Assembly (NCBI GenBank): GCA_009602725.1
Contig: WELB01000016.1
Location: 311,427-354,360, forward strand
Direction of reading: 5' to 3'
DNA length: 42,934 nucleotides
DNA from: Spirogloea muscicola
Taxonomy: Eukaryota; Streptophyta; Zygnematophyceae; Spirogloeales; Spirogloeaceae
Both the position numbers and the translations under genes were made by a program. Shown piece by piece: positions 1-11,538 of this stretch; within the stretch, counting starts at the first letter, position 1; the number at the start of each line of letters is the position of its first letter. The notes under the pieces are model-generated. The model was not told where the DNA came from. It was given only the letters and a program-made list of their open reading frames with translations, and ran no database searches.

Positions 1-22
1 CGCCGCCGCCGCCGCCGCCGCC
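1..22. repeat. CGC/GCC triplet repeat at window edge
   Basis: The first 22 bases are an uninterrupted GCC-type triplet run. The opposite window edge is also GCC/GGC-rich. Such runs commonly break short-read assemblies, so this may be a contig end. In one + frame the run and what follows would read as poly-alanine, so it could also be coding. Confidence 0.85.
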
Positions 23-236
23 AACGGTCGCCGCCGTGGCTCTGCCGGCGCGGACAGCCAGGTGGCGCCGCCGCCCGAGTGCCAGTGATTCGAACAAGAG
101 TATATAATACATTCATTGGTGTTAAGAAGTGACAGGAAGTGATAACGCTGCGCCCGCGCTGCGCCGGGCCACGGGAAACCCTCGGCGCTGACCTAACCCC
201 GGGCCTCGCCATTGGCGGCAATGGCGGCGACGCAGG
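23..236 (+). other. GC-rich flank 5' of GatA, possible transit-peptide exon
   Basis: No gene model could be closed here. One + frame stays open from the window edge to a possible donor (CAG|GTGGCG near base 60) and is alanine- and arginine-rich, as an organelle targeting peptide would be. An ATG at 221-223 opens a short reading ([10 protein letters not shown]...) in a frame different from the GatA frame that starts at about 237. Either GatA has an upstream exon, or there is a one-base error in this GC-rich stretch. Confidence 0.3.
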
Positions 237-3200
237 CCGGCGTCGGCGATCCGCGAAATTCGGCGGGCGCTGCTGAGCCGTGAGCGGAGCGCCGTGGAGG
301 TGGCCCGCCAGTACCTGGCCGCCACCGACGCCCTGGAGCCGCGCCTCGGCAGCTTCCTGCACGTTGCCAGGTCCTGCACTGTCCTCTCTCGCTCATCACC
401 GGCGCCCCAATGCCGAAACTCCTAAAGCGCCGCTACCACCCTGCTTTGCGCTGCACGGCTGTGCCTGTGCTCGCAAGGGCACTAGCTAAGAGGTGATTAA
501 GGGCGGCGCTTCTGCGTCTGGCTAAACCCCAAACCCTGGCGGCTCACACCGTGGAGCTGTCAGTCCCGCCGACTCTGAGGGTTCTATGCTGAGGGAGATT
601 ACTCAAGTTGCTGACGGGCGCGCAGGGAGGCTCTGCTCGATGGAGCTGCCGCCGTCGACAGGGCACTGGCCGAGGGCGCAGAGCTCGGGCCTCTGGCCGG
701 CGTGCCGCTGGGCGTCAAGGTGTGAGCGACCAGCTGCGGCCTGCAGATGTACGACTGCCTGCTTCAGAGCCGAGCGGCAGCTCGACCTCTGCGCGCTCCG
801 GTGCACACCTGTCTGCGCTGGCCTGTGACCGAAGGAGCTCTTGGTGAACCTCCTGGACCAGCTGCTTCAGTAGTCCCTTAAATCCAGCCACGTGTGATGG
901 CCTGCTGCAGGATAACTTCTGCACAAGCGACATGCCCTCCACAGGCGGCTCCAGGGTGCTGGAGGGGTACCGGCCACCCTACGATGCGACCTCGGTCAGG
1001 CGACTGCGCGCAGCGGGGGCGCTCGTGCTCGGGAAGACCAACCTGGACGAGTTCGGGATGGGCAGCACCACAGAGGGGAGCGCCTATCAGGTCTGCTCCA
1101 GTGTCCTCCACAGCTCTCTCAGCTATCCTCCTGTCTCTCGTGCTCCTTACACCCCTTGTAGCAGAGGTCACTGAGCATTGTTGTTGTCGTTGATATCGTG
1201 CTTCGCATTCTGGAATATCACAATCAGGTGTAGGATGCCCTTGATCAGTCTGTGCTCAGTTGCGGCTGCATCATTTCTGAGGCTTGATTACAAGTAGATT
1301 GCTGTGGAACCCTGAAAGTCAGACCAGTCAACTCTCAGATACTAAACTAGTGAGGACTCGGCCAGGTGACATCAAACCCGTGGGACACTTCTCGGGTCCC
1401 GGGCGGCAGCTCTGGGGGCTCGGCAGCAGCTGTAGCAGCAGGCCAGGTTGCCATTGCTGTTGGTTCAGACACTGGCGGCTCTGTCAGGCAGCCAGCCTCA
1501 TTCTGCGGGGTGGTCGGCCTGAAGCCAACATATGGTAGGATATCAAGGTGAGAGCTCCCGAAGCTCCTACTGTTTGCCCCTGAGTATCCAGCTCATTGAG
1601 GTCATTCACTGAGGCGAGGTTCTCAAGTATGGCCAGCCAGGCAGCTTGTCAGGTGTTGGTGCTTCGTCTGAAAGTCAGTGTCTTTGCTGGTGGCAGGCAT
1701 GGGCTGATGGCCTATGCGTCGTCCTTGGACGTGGTGGGATGCCTGTCAACGTGCGTGGAAGATGCGGCACTCATGCTCTCTGTCATGGCCGGCCACGACT
1801 CTCACGATGCAACTAGCAGCAAGCGGGTGGGGTGCACATCAACTCCGCATAGGTCATCGAGCAAAGATACCAGGACTCTGTGAATCTGTCTTTGATAGCC
1901 TCACCTAACAGGACAGGCGCAAACAGGAGCCAAACATCTCAAAGACAGATCTGACCTCCTTGTTGTCAAGTATTGACGTGCTCTGCACTTTGTTGACAAG
2001 AATGCGCTTCATGCCTCACAGGATGTGCCCAACTATGCAGCCAGTCTACCAAAGCGCGAGCAGCTGGACGACAAGCCCCTGGCAGGTGGCAGCTGCTTTT
2101 CTGCCGTTCCCTTTGCTGGAAAAGAGGGAGAGAAGTCATCTAAGCTCTGAGAAGCTTCAGCTTCAAATGTTAGTCCTGCTTGCCGCGTTCCGTCGGCACT
2201 GCTTCTCAACTCTTGCTGGTAGCACCTGTTAAACTTGAGCTGCACATTGAGAGCTGCACTATTCTTGTAGGCACCAGGTTAGGCCTCATTGTGGAGACTG
2301 TCGAGGATGGGGTCTCTGATGACGTCCTGACTTGCATAAACGAGGCCATCTCTCATCTGGAAGATCTTGGAGCCTGTGTGTCCAAGGTCCGCCCTCAGCT
2401 GGGGAGAGTGATTTAGTGGCAGTCTACTTCAGTAGCTGTCGCTTGTGAAACTTGTAGTTGGAGCAAGAGATACGGTGCATCAGCCAATCTATTTTGTCTT
2501 CCTTGTGTTTGCTTCATCTTGCATGTCGTAAGTTCTGGCTTGAACATGCTATGCAGGTGTCGCTCCCAAGCTTTGCAAGCGGACTGCCAGCATACTACAT
2601 CTTGGCGCCATCTGAGGCATCGTCCAATCTTGCACGCTATGATGGAGTCAGGTCCACCTACCAACATTTCATATTTGTGATGCCAGGTCGTCAATACATC
2701 CCAAAGGTCATCTTTACTCAGCATACTTGAGCTTACGTTCCCAATAGGTATGGCCCACGAGGAGCTGGAGATGAGCTTGTGAAAATGTATTGCAATTCTC
2801 GGGGAAGTGGCTTTGGCAGTGAGGTAGTCCTTCCTGTATATCATGTAGAATTCTACCTGTTGTCAGTAATGTACTTGCTTGTGAGCAGATGTTGGATTAA
2901 ACAGGCGCTGTTGTTGCCAAAGGAAATGGGTCAATAATGCTCCAATGCTTTGGCCACCCTGTGTGATTTGCCTGTAGAATGAAAGTCAGCAGGCCTGCAT
3001 TTGTCTCTGCATTTGTGCTACAAGTCTCATGTAACCCGTCCGAAATTGTTTGTTCATTTCCTGGATGTAGGTGAAGCGTCGGATATTGATGGGCACTTAT
3101 GCACTATCTGCTGGATATTATGATGCTTTTTACAAACGATCACAGCAGGTACCAGCAAGTCAATAGTAGTCCTATCTTGCCCTCAGCCAGCTTGAGGTAG

Positions 3201-4297
3201 CATGCATCATGCCCTTGCTTAATCTTGAGCAACATGCAAGTCACCCGGGCAAGTGCACTGCTGAGTCTATATTGACCTTAGTATTTACTTGCTGTTCAGG
3301 TGCGCACTCTTGTGCAGCGGGACTACCTCAATGCCCTCCGTGACAATGATGCCCTGCTTTCACCAGTTGCCCCAACCCCGGCATATGCAAAAGGTGAGTA
3401 GATGGCTGTGATGAATTCTCTCAAATTGCCACGTGCAGGATCTTATTGGCACCTCTGGGCGCCTGAGATGCTGCTGACTGATGGAAACATGAAAGCCTCT
3501 AGCATCCATCAGCAGCATTCACCAGCACTCGGGTTGCAAAGTGGAATATAAATCAAGCAAAAGCTCGTGACAAAACTGGAAGGCAGTCATCTTTGGACAC
3601 TTCTTGTCAGTGCGCTTTCTCAATATTTCATCCCATTTCAGACAAGGTCAAAGTGACACTAATCTGTCAGAGTATCATCACACACTTCCTGCAAGCCAAA
3701 CAAAATAGCTGAGAGCTGCAGCTTGATTTACCATTGCCTTCGGTGGCCTCCTGTGCAGGTGACAAAGTGGAGGATCCGCTGTCCATGTACGTGGGCGACC
3801 TCATGACGGTGAGGAGGCATATGCTGCGAGCCTCACGGTCTTGCCCACTTGTGCTCTGAGATGCTCTGTTCTTCATGACAAGCTCCCAGGGTTGACAGGC
3901 CTGGGTGCTTGCATAGCTCAGTCTAGGAAAGCTCTGACAAAGCTGTCCTCTTCTGTCATGTATTATCTGCCAAGTTTCAGGTCAATGTCAATTTGGCCGG
4001 ACTACCTGCTGTGACAGTGCCCTGTGGGCTGGCCCCAGGAGGGCAACACGGCCTGCCAGTGGGCCTCCAGCTCATCGGTGCTGCCTTCCAAGAGGTATTT
4101 TGATGACCATCCACAGGATGACGACGCACAATGTGGATTTGCATAGTGACACGCAAATTGAGGGCTGCGATTACTGCATCTAAGCTTGACTTTGCGTCCT
4201 GCGTGACATGCTACAGGAGGGGCTCTTACGGCTTGCACACATTTTTGAGCAAACTACGCCAACATGGAGCTCTGGCCTTCTTTCCTTGCAATTCTGA
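237..4297 (+). CDS. GATA: Glutamyl-tRNA(Gln) amidotransferase subunit A (GatA), organellar
   Basis: Amidase subunit that releases ammonia from glutamine so that the GatB partner can convert misacylated Glu-tRNA(Gln) to Gln-tRNA(Gln) in plastids and mitochondria. Exons in phase: about 237-370, 626-719, 911-1090, 1366-1547, 1697-1826, 2022-2085, 2271-2386, 2557-2651, 2748-2823, 3071-3148, 3300-3393, 3759-3808, 3981-4094, 4217-4297. The N-terminal helix reads [21 protein letters not shown]. All three catalytic elements of the amidase-signature family are present: the Lys of GVPLGVK, the cis-Ser of [14 protein letters not shown] and the nucleophilic Ser of SDTGGSVR. The C-terminal end ([14 protein letters not shown]) is typical. 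The start codon is not resolved; an organelle targeting peptide is expected upstream. The gene converges on the methyltransferase, with 295 bases between the stops. Confidence 0.93.
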
Positions 4298-4592
4298 AAA
4301 TTTAATAGGCAGATTGCATCTCTATTCTCTGGTCTACTCGCAATGTCAAACTTGAGGAAGACGTATACTGGTGTACTGACAGACTGAGCAGCTGACTGTG
4401 AAGTTGCCCAGTCGGACAAATGCCTCGAAAAATGTAATGGTACAGCTTAGGCATTTGCCTAAATCTAGCCCCAAATATTGCCTCAGATCTGCTCAAGCAA
4501 GCTTGAGCTGCAAACAAAGTAAGGATTTGGCCACTAGTCCTCAGTTGTAACAATAGGGCATCCTAAACACAAATCTGTTGCTATCTCAAGAG

Positions 4593-7576
4593 CTACAAGA
4601 CCTGGAGAAGAATGTTGGTCAGGTAGGCTCCTTCTGGGTATCCAAGTAGCTGAGGGTGATCTGGACCGGCTCCTGCTGTTCTAAGTGTGCTGATACTCCT
4701 TCTAGCAATATGAGCGGCCTCCTGTATAGCAGATAGCAAGAGAACTACATCAAGACGTAGTAAATCAGGTTGAGCAGAAGGCTAGGTAGCAGCAAGAACC
4801 TTGATGTCGGCAGCCATTTAGTTGTCAACTCTTGCAGTCCCATATAAGTCTTACTTAAGAGTGTGTAGCACCGAACTAATTTCAGAAGGGGGCTTCGTAT
4901 GAATAAGATGAAAGAAGAACACTGACCTGGAGGATGGAGGGGAAGAGGCCACTCTGAGTAATTGCTCCTGAGCACGAGCAAGTCATCAGGAAGCCCTTGG
5001 GAGCGACCAGCTGTAATGCTAAGGTATTGAGTCTGCGATACTTCAGAGCAGCGCGTTGTAGAGCCTGAGTGACGATATCGGCAGGCAAGCAAATGTCAAC
5101 AAGTCGCTCAAGTACGATGAAGGCTCCTCATTGCTGACACACTGTTCACAATGCAATGAGAGCTTGGTAACTGTATGTAGCGCTCATTTTCCTCAATCAG
5201 TATCATGTTCTGTGAAGCACAGTGTACACCAGATCCTCTTCCCTTCTGACAGAGTCAGCGGTGGCCAAGGACGAATACCTTGCGGTTGGGCGCAAGCTTG
5301 GGTGGATCAAGCACAACAACGTCGAACTGGCGGTTCTCAGCCACTGCTTGCTGCATCCACTTTGCAACATCTGCTTTCTCAAAGTGGTAACGACCACTCT
5401 CCATCCTATTCAGACATGCATTCTGCTCCGCTAGCTCCAGTGCAGGTCCTGATGAATCAATACCTGGTTGACAAGTAGTCTGCACGATAAGTTCAACATG
5501 TACACGGTGCTAACTACTGAAGTTGCTATGAATGGAAGAGCAGGCCAATACATTGCACATAGTAATGCTGCAAACTTAATAGGGTAAACGATTGACAACA
5601 TCAAAGGCTTTACCTGTCACATGGGTAGCCCCGCCTTTGTAAGCATTCAATGCAAAACCTGCTGAGTAGCAGCACAGGTCCACCACGGTCCTGTCTTGGC
5701 ACAGGGACTGGAGCAGATGACGACTTTCTCTCTGGTCTGCGTAAAAGCCCGTCTTCTGTCCTGCTAGTGAAGCACAGTAGAGTATGTCATTCTCCACGAC
5801 CTGCTAGATAAACAACAGTGAAGAGAAGCACATGAGCGCCCAGTGCATGCCTTCAGAGAAGTCTCTCAGACGTCATGGCACAATGAAGCTCAGGAGTAGC
5901 TGCACTTATCTCACAAAGTCAAATGCTCACCTGAACAATACTGCCCTGCTCAGCATCGGAGCAAGTGACCGTGATGTCAAGCCCCTCTTCCTTCAGCATT
6001 GGTGTTGATGGCCTCCAAAACACCCTTTCAGCATCTGCAGCCACCTTCAGAGCCAGCTGTATATGCTCCCGGTGCTTCTCGGCCCAAGCTGCTGTGGAGG
6101 ACACCACCACGTCCTTGCCTAGAACGTCCGCTACCAGGCCAGACAGCCTGCACATCAACTATATGATCAGCAAATACACGTTGATGTGCAACGCATGGTT
6201 TGCCCTCCAGCTTGAGCATCTTATGGAGAACTTAATAAGAGTTTGCAGAGAGTACGTCAAGCAAAGATCTGCCAGCAAGTCATCGACCCACAAAGGCATG
6301 ATTAACAGCTGACAAGGTTTGCAGATCATAAACAACATCTGATACATGCCTGTCACCTTCACTGTTCAGGAGGCGATATACATTGGTCACATCTGTCAGT
6401 GGCAGCTTCAGCTGCCTTCGCAGATGTGCAGCACTGGAGATGCGGGAAGTGACTAGCGCCTCTACGTCAAGGACAGTGGATGGGTCCCTGTCAAACATAA
6501 GCTGACAAATTAGCAGCAACCTCTGTCGTCAATGTGTTAACTTGCTCAGCAGACTTCAGTAAGTTTACATGCCAATTGCGATGGAAAATGCTTCTGAGCC
6601 GACTACTGATTCGTGATGCACTTCTAGGAATCTACACCCTACATTTCCCCAGGTAAAGCTCAAACTGATCATAGACCCAGATGCACAAAATGTAAAGCCC
6701 AATAGCTCGCAGTTGTGAACCCTAAACCCCTAACTCAAATCCTAATTCCTAAACCCTACATCTGCCACATCTCAAGCTTTAGCAAGCTCTTTCCGAGGTG
6801 CAGGCTTGAGATCCTCACGAGCAAAAGCCAGGAATTCGGGCAGAGCCACTGAAGTAGACTAGCGGGGGGCGCTCACTTGGCTGCCTCCTCCAGGCTCTGC
6901 AGGATCCGGACTCTGTACATGGAGTCGGGGTTGAAGACGCCCCACGCGAAGGGCGACCCATCGGGGTCGGCGAGCAGGACCGCCTCGCCGGGGCCTGGCG
7001 GTGGGGAGCCGACGACCCTGTCCACCGCACCGCCGTAGACTATGGGCGAGCCGCCGCGGAGGAAGAGGTGTGCCTTCCCTCGCTTCAGGACGACCTTGGC
7101 AACACCTGCGAAGGCACACGTTCCCAAACTCAGAAGGTATTGCTATCGCGTGCAGGTTAGCGACGGTGTAACGACTGCAGAGTGGCAGGCACACTGGGCT
7201 TCGCGCCCGTCAGCCGACGAGGAAGCCTGGCGCCAGCACCAGCAGGCGACTCGCTTGCCAGAGGTCCCGGACCGCCCCTCCCCCCCGTGGCTTGGCTTCA
7301 CAAGAGCCCGGCGACTGGCCCAACTGCCCATTCAAGGCCACACGCCGCGATAGCGATATCGCCGAATGCGCATAAGCGGCGTGCGTGCGGCTCGTCCTCA
7401 CCGCCCTTCGCCGCCGCGGCCTCCTCCAGCGCGTTGCCCGCCGCCGTCGCGGCGCGCCGCCGAGCATTAAGTCCAGCACCTGTAACCCCAACAATATGGG
7501 GGAGCAGCCGCCGCCGCCGCGCCAGCTCTGCGGCGCGGNCCGCCGCCGCCGTCGCCAAGGCGTGCGGCGGGGCCAT
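4593..7576 (-). CDS. RlmI-type PUA-domain SAM-dependent rRNA (cytosine-5) methyltransferase
   Basis: Predicted class I methyltransferase related to bacterial RlmI/YccW, which makes m5C in 23S rRNA; an organellar or nuclear role here is inference. Eight exons close in phase from ATG to TAG (465 residues): 7576-7402, 7105-6877, 6487-6350, 6147-5931, 5800-5614, 5463-5279, 5064-4927, 4721-4593. Order: Ala/Arg-rich N-terminus (possible targeting peptide, one N at 7539); PUA domain at about 60-130 ([15 protein letters not shown] ... [15 protein letters not shown]); a middle region with [25 protein letters not shown] at about 268; SAM motif [17 protein letters not shown] at 368-371; TCSCSG at 405-410. 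The third intron needs a GC donor. The second intron holds a degenerate telomere-like tract. Confidence 0.92.
6148..6349 (-). other. GC-AG intron in the methyltransferase gene
   Basis: On the minus strand the donor is GACAG|GCATGT at 6350/6349 and the acceptor is GTGCAG at 6148. Joining there restores the conserved NSEGDR-LSGL block in phase. The nearest GT donor (GAAG|GTGACA) would remove Asp-Arg and shift the frame. GC-AG introns are a known minority class of U2 introns. Confidence 0.8.
6717..6762 (+). repeat. Degenerate interstitial telomere-like repeats
   Basis: Several CCCTAAA-like units, some altered (CCTAAAC, CCCTAAC, TCCTAAT, CCTAAACCC), lie within the second intron of the methyltransferase gene. 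The heptamer is the Arabidopsis-type telomere repeat. The degeneracy suggests an old insertion. Confidence 0.75.
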
Positions 7577-7638
7577 GGCGGCGGCGGGCCTTCGGCGGCG
7601 GGCCGGAGCGCGGAGATGGTCCTGTGGACGGGTCTCCT

Positions 7639-7654
7639 AGGCCTATATAGGCCT
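7639..7654. promoter_or_regulatory. 16-bp perfect palindrome with TATA core
   Basis: AGGCCTATATAGGCCT is a perfect palindrome 63 bases upstream of the methyltransferase ATG. The TATATA core reads the same on both strands, so it could be a TATA box for the minus-strand gene. It sits at the edge of the repeat cluster, and a related TTATATAGGCC occurs near 7822-7832. A promoter role is inference. Confidence 0.4.
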
Positions 7655-7822
7655 TCCTCACTCGTAACTACTAAGTGGTCCATCCTCCCCCGTTCTGCCA
7701 TAGCCTCTTCAGGCCCCGCAGTCGCTGCTTAGCTCGTAGTTTGGCCCCTTCGAACCTTGTCAGTTCTTTTTCGGGCTGGCTTCTCACAGCCCTTGCCCTC
7801 ATTGGGAGAGCCACTTCTTCTT
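7652..7822 (+). repeat. Long repeat module, copy 1
   Basis: First copy of a module of about 170 bases. It runs from CCTCACTCGTAACTACT through GTTCTGCCATAGCCTCTTC and CCTTCGAACCTTGTC to the hairpin core and GGGAGAGCCACTTCTTCTT. A truncated second copy of its 3' half follows at 7856-7937. It ends about 75 bases upstream of the methyltransferase start. Confidence 0.85.
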
Positions 7823-7855
7823 ATATAGGCCGCCCTTGTCCACTGGGACGCCTTC

Positions 7856-7937
7856 TTGGCCCCTTCGAACCTTGTCAATTCTTTTCGGGCTGGCTTCTCA
7901 CAGCCCTTGCCCCATTGGGAGAGCCACTTCTCTTCTT
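7856..7937 (+). repeat. Long repeat module, truncated copy
   Basis: Repeats the 3' half of the module beginning at the CCCCTTCGAACCTTGTC segment, then the hairpin core and the GGGAGAGCCACTTCT end. Its placement directly after copy 1 gives a partial tandem. Confidence 0.8.
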
Positions 7938-8044
7938 GGCAGCCACAGCCGCCGCCTCGCTCGCCCTTCTGTGAGACGCCTTCCCAGCGGCCCACAGCCA
8001 CGGTCTTGCGTGCGGATACCGCTGGCAGCCGCGGCCGCCCTACC

Positions 8045-8092
8045 CTCCGCTCAGCTCATCTGACTTCCTATTGCTGACACCGGGGTACTGGC
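8045..8092 (+). repeat. Left arm of an inverted pair (partner 11604-11650)
   Basis: The segment around GCTCAGCTCATCTGACTTCC and TGCTGACACCGGGGTACT recurs in reverse complement at 11604-11650. The midpoint of the pair is about 9850. Confidence 0.8.
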
Positions 8093-8154
8093 TAAGACTG
8101 GACACCAGGCTCCCACTCCTTGTATCCTCCTTGTATCCTTGCCCCCTTTGGCGG

Positions 8155-8330
8155 ATTTGAGGCTCCTCACTCGTAACTACTGAGTGGTCCATCCTCCCCC
8201 GTTCTGCCATAGCCTCTTCAGGCCCCGAAGTCGCTGCTTAGCTCGTACTTTGGCCCCATCGAACCTTGTCAATTCTTTACGGGCTGGCTTCTCACAGCCC
8301 TTGCCGCCATTGGGAGAGCCACTTCATCTT
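8155..8330 (+). repeat. Long repeat module, copy 2
   Basis: Near-complete + copy, from GATTTGAGGCTCCTCACTCG to GAGCCACTTCATC. The closest match I see in the window is the copy at 33058-33234, which shares the GGATTTGAGGCTCC lead-in. Confidence 0.88.
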
Positions 8331-8727
8331 TGGACCTTGGTATCCTCGCCCCCTCGCTATCAGGAGACTAGTTTCGCCGACCCGCGGCTGCTTCGTAGTA
8401 GGGGTTACTAAGTGTTTCGTAGCTACTTGCTTCCGTGTGTTTTGAGCGGTTCCCTAGGCCCCTTCGAACTTTGTTCACTCTTTTCTCTGGGCTGGCCTCT
8501 CCCAGCCACCACCCTCTCCTGGAAGCGTCTTTGGTTGGGGATGATTTCACGGCACTTGCGATCGACACACACGGGGCCTATCCAGTCACTGGCTGGACCT
8601 CCTGCAGCGGCTTGCCCGGCAGGCCATCGATCGGCGGTCGGGTCAGCCAGGGGAGCTGCCGGGCTTCAACGCGGCCGGCTCGCTTGCACAGGTCTTTCGC
8701 ATGGCTCTCCGTCTCTCTTAGCGCTCC

Positions 8728-8845
8728 TGGCTCACGCAGTCCACTCGCGCGCAGGCCGCGCTATAGCTGTGGCCTCTGGGTCTCGACAAAGTGCCGCTTT
8801 CCCTGCTGCGAGTTACTCGGACTCGCTGTTGCTCGCTCGTGGATA
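8728..8845 (+). repeat. Left arm of a second inverted pair (partner 10855-11003)
   Basis: Contains CAGTCCACTCGCG, AGGCCGCGCTAT, TCTGGGTCT..AAAGTGCC and CTGCGAGTTACTCGGACT. The same blocks appear in the same order, reverse-complemented, at 10855-11003. The midpoint is again about 9850. The right arm has an extra insert of about 30 bases. Confidence 0.78.
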
Positions 8846-9387
8846 CTGAGCTTCCATCTTCGGTCCTGTAGTGTCTAGCTGTGTGGTTTCTCTTTTTCCA
8901 CTGTCCATTTTTTGGGCTGGCCTCTGACAGCCACCAGTCAGTTTGGAAGCGCTGTTCTTCTTTTCGGCACCTTTTGGCTCTTTGGACCTTGTCCATCCTT
9001 TTTTGAGCTGGCCTTTCCCAGCCCCTACCCTCTGTAGGCGAGCAATTGCTGTCTTCTTTGGCGGAGCCACTTTCTTTTCTTAAATCTCTTGCATAGCTGT
9101 GTGGTTAGGCGCCTTTCGGCCCTTACGACCTTATCCATTCTTTCTGGGCTGGCTTTTCACAGCCCTTGCCCCCACTGGGAGTCCACTTTCACAGCCCCCG
9201 CCGCCTCTGGAACGTCGTCGTCGAACGTCGGGCGACATCTATCCGCCTGCTAGCAATTCTGATTTGCATCTACTGACTAGAGGTTACTGAGAGTCCCCTT
9301 GCTGCCGTCTTAGCACTTAGCACCTTGCTTACTGCACCATCCGGCTCCTTCAGACCTTGTCCATTCCTTTGGGCTGGCCTCTCACAG

Positions 9388-9520
9388 CTCCCCCGTTCTG
9401 CCATAGCCTCTTCAGGCCCCGTAGTCGCTGCTTAGCTCGTAGTTTCGCCCCTTCGAACCTTGTCACTTCTTTTCGGGCTGGCTTCTCACAGCCCTTGCCC
9501 CTATTGGGAGAGCCACTTCT
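9388..9520 (+). repeat. Long repeat module, copy 3 (5'-truncated)
   Basis: Starts at CTCCCCCGTTCTGCCATAGC, fused directly to a partial hairpin unit, and ends at GGGAGAGCCACTTCT. The following bases resemble the CCACCAGTTAATCTGGCCGC tail found at 25235 and 32430, so modules are nested. Confidence 0.85.
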
Positions 9521-9976
9521 CTCACAGCCACCAGTCAATCTGGCCGCGCCTTCGTCTGGAAGAAGAGAAGAAGCTCGTCCACTCAAAAAGTAGTGGCTAG
9601 GAAAGGCCAGCCCGGAAAAAAAGGACAAGGTCCAAAGAGCCGACATGCACCTAAACCACACAGCTATGCACGAGACTGCAGCGGAGGGGAGCTTCGGAAG
9701 AGCGGGAAACAGCTCTCTCAACGTAAGGCGATGGCTGTGAGAGGCCAGCCCAACAGTTTGTACAAGGTCTGAAAGGGCCGAAGGGCGCAAATAGCAGGAT
9801 ACTATTCTCACAAGACGTCGGCAAGTGGGCGCTTAAGAACCTATAGTCAGCAAGTGCTGAGTCAGTATAATCAGAGACGGAAAAGAAAATAAAAGCGCTT
9901 CCTGTGGCTGTGAAAAGAAACAGCGCTTCCAGATTGTCAGCAGTGGCTGGGAGAGGCCAGCCCAAAGAGACGTGGC

Positions 9977-10040
9977 ACTCCCAATGGGGGCTTGGGCTGT
10001 GAAAAGCCAGCCCGAAAAGAATTGACAAAGGGGTCAAATG
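9977..10040 (-). repeat. Long repeat module, reverse fragment
   Basis: Reverse-complement fragment of the 3' half (CTCCCAATGGGGGCTTGGGC, then AGCCAGCCCGAAAAGAATTG). It lies just right of the point where the cluster changes orientation. Confidence 0.78.
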
Positions 10041-10179
10041 ACGGAGGAGCCTTAAAAAAAGTTAAAAAAACCGCGCTAAGCGCTAAGCGGCAACGAAGGG
10101 GCCTGAAGATAAAGCCCAAAGGATTAGACAAGGTCTGAAAGGGCCGGACGGCGAAAAAGCGTCGCCCTGACGGAAAAAG

Positions 10180-10333
10180 AAGAAGTGGCTCTCCCGACGG
10201 TTGTAAGGGCTGTGATAAGCCAGCCCGAGTCCAGCTGACAAGGTTCGAAGGGGCGGAACCACGAAGGGGCCAAAAGCGCTATCGCAGAATTGGGGTAGGA
10301 TGAACGACTCGATAACCACGAGTGAGGAGCAAA
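10180..10333 (-). repeat. Long repeat module, reverse copy 4
   Basis: Reverse copy from AGAAGTGGCTCTCCC through AAGGTTCGAAGGGGC to CGAGTGAGGAGC. It is more diverged than the + copies and carries small insertions. Confidence 0.82.
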
Positions 10334-10854
10334 TCCGGACGACTAGCAGCCTGAATGCAATCCCCCTGACGAAAGCCAGAGGCTGTGGCAAGAGCACGGC
10401 CAGCTTGCAGGTGCCGGTGAGAGAATGCTTGAAAAGACCCGGAGACTAGCTTCTCCGAAGTGCGGCTGCTCACCAAGGGTTACTGAGTGTTTCGTATTTC
10501 GTCTTGGTAACAGGGCCAAAAGCTGTCTAGGGGGGTCACCAGAAGAAATTGCTCGCCCTTAGAGAGGAGGGGCTGGGAAAGGCCTGCCCAAAAGAATGGA
10601 CGAGATCCAAAGAGCCAAACAGGTGCCAAATAAAAACTACACAGCTAGACACGAGACGACGCAGATGGAAGCTTAGTAGAGAGTGCGCCCATAGAGAAGA
10701 GGGGCTGGCAGAGGCCAGCCCGAAAAGAATGGACACACTCCACAGAGCCAAAAAGATGCCGAAAAGAAAAATGACATAGCTAGACACAAGACGACGCAAC
10801 GGGAAACTCAGTAACTCCTGCTAAGCAACCGCAGGTCGGAGCAAATGGGCTTAG

Positions 10855-11003
10855 TACCCTCGAGTGAGCAGCAGAAAGTCTGAATGTCTCGCAGCTGGGA
10901 AAGAGGCACTTTGCCTAGACCCAGATGCAGCAGCCATAGCGCGGCCTGCTCGCGCTTCCTTTCAATATCAGCAGCCGCTTTCGCGAGTGGACTGCGCGAG
11001 CCA
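10855..11003 (-). repeat. Right arm of the inverted pair with 8728-8845
   Basis: Reverse complement of the left arm at 8728-8845, with conserved block order. The right arm is slightly longer. Confidence 0.78.
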
Positions 11004-11538
11004 GGGAGAGCTGGAAAGAGAGTGCGCGCCCATAGAGAAGAGGGGCTGGCAGAAGAGGAATGGCGTGCCCTTAGAGAAGAAGGGCTGGCCAAGCCAGCCC
11101 AAAAAGATTGGAAATTATCCAAACACAAAAAAGGTGCCGAAGAAAATCACTGCACAACTATACACGAGACAATGCATATGGAAGCACAGTACCCGCGAGT
11201 GAGCAACATCAGGTCTGAGTAACTCGCTGCAAGAAAGGAAGCACTCCGGCGGACGGCTGGCAGAGGCCAGCCCAAAAAGATGCAAAGAGAGCTGCTCGCT
11301 CTGCTGCCCTTGGCGATCATTAATGGTGTGTAGTTTTGTCATTCCGGGCACCGTTTTGTGGCCTTTTTTTTTGGTGGCCTTTGAGGACGGACGTTGTCCA
11401 TTCTTTTCTGGGCTGGCTTTGCTAGCCCCTCTTCTCTCAGGGCGCGCCATACTTTCTTGACGACGGGCCACTGCACGCCTCGCAAGGCGCTGCAGGAGGC
11501 CCATAGAAGGAAAGCGGCTGCTGATATTAAAAGAGCGG

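Noticed and set aside
1890-1970. Extra GatA exon reading [17 protein letters not shown]
   Set aside because: The flanking exons (1697-1826 and 2022-2085) already join in phase and match the family without an insertion there.
7675-9811. Open frames of 75-150 codons within the repeat cluster
   Set aside because: They repeat the same peptide-like words wherever the DNA modules repeat, on both strands, and have no splice or family support.
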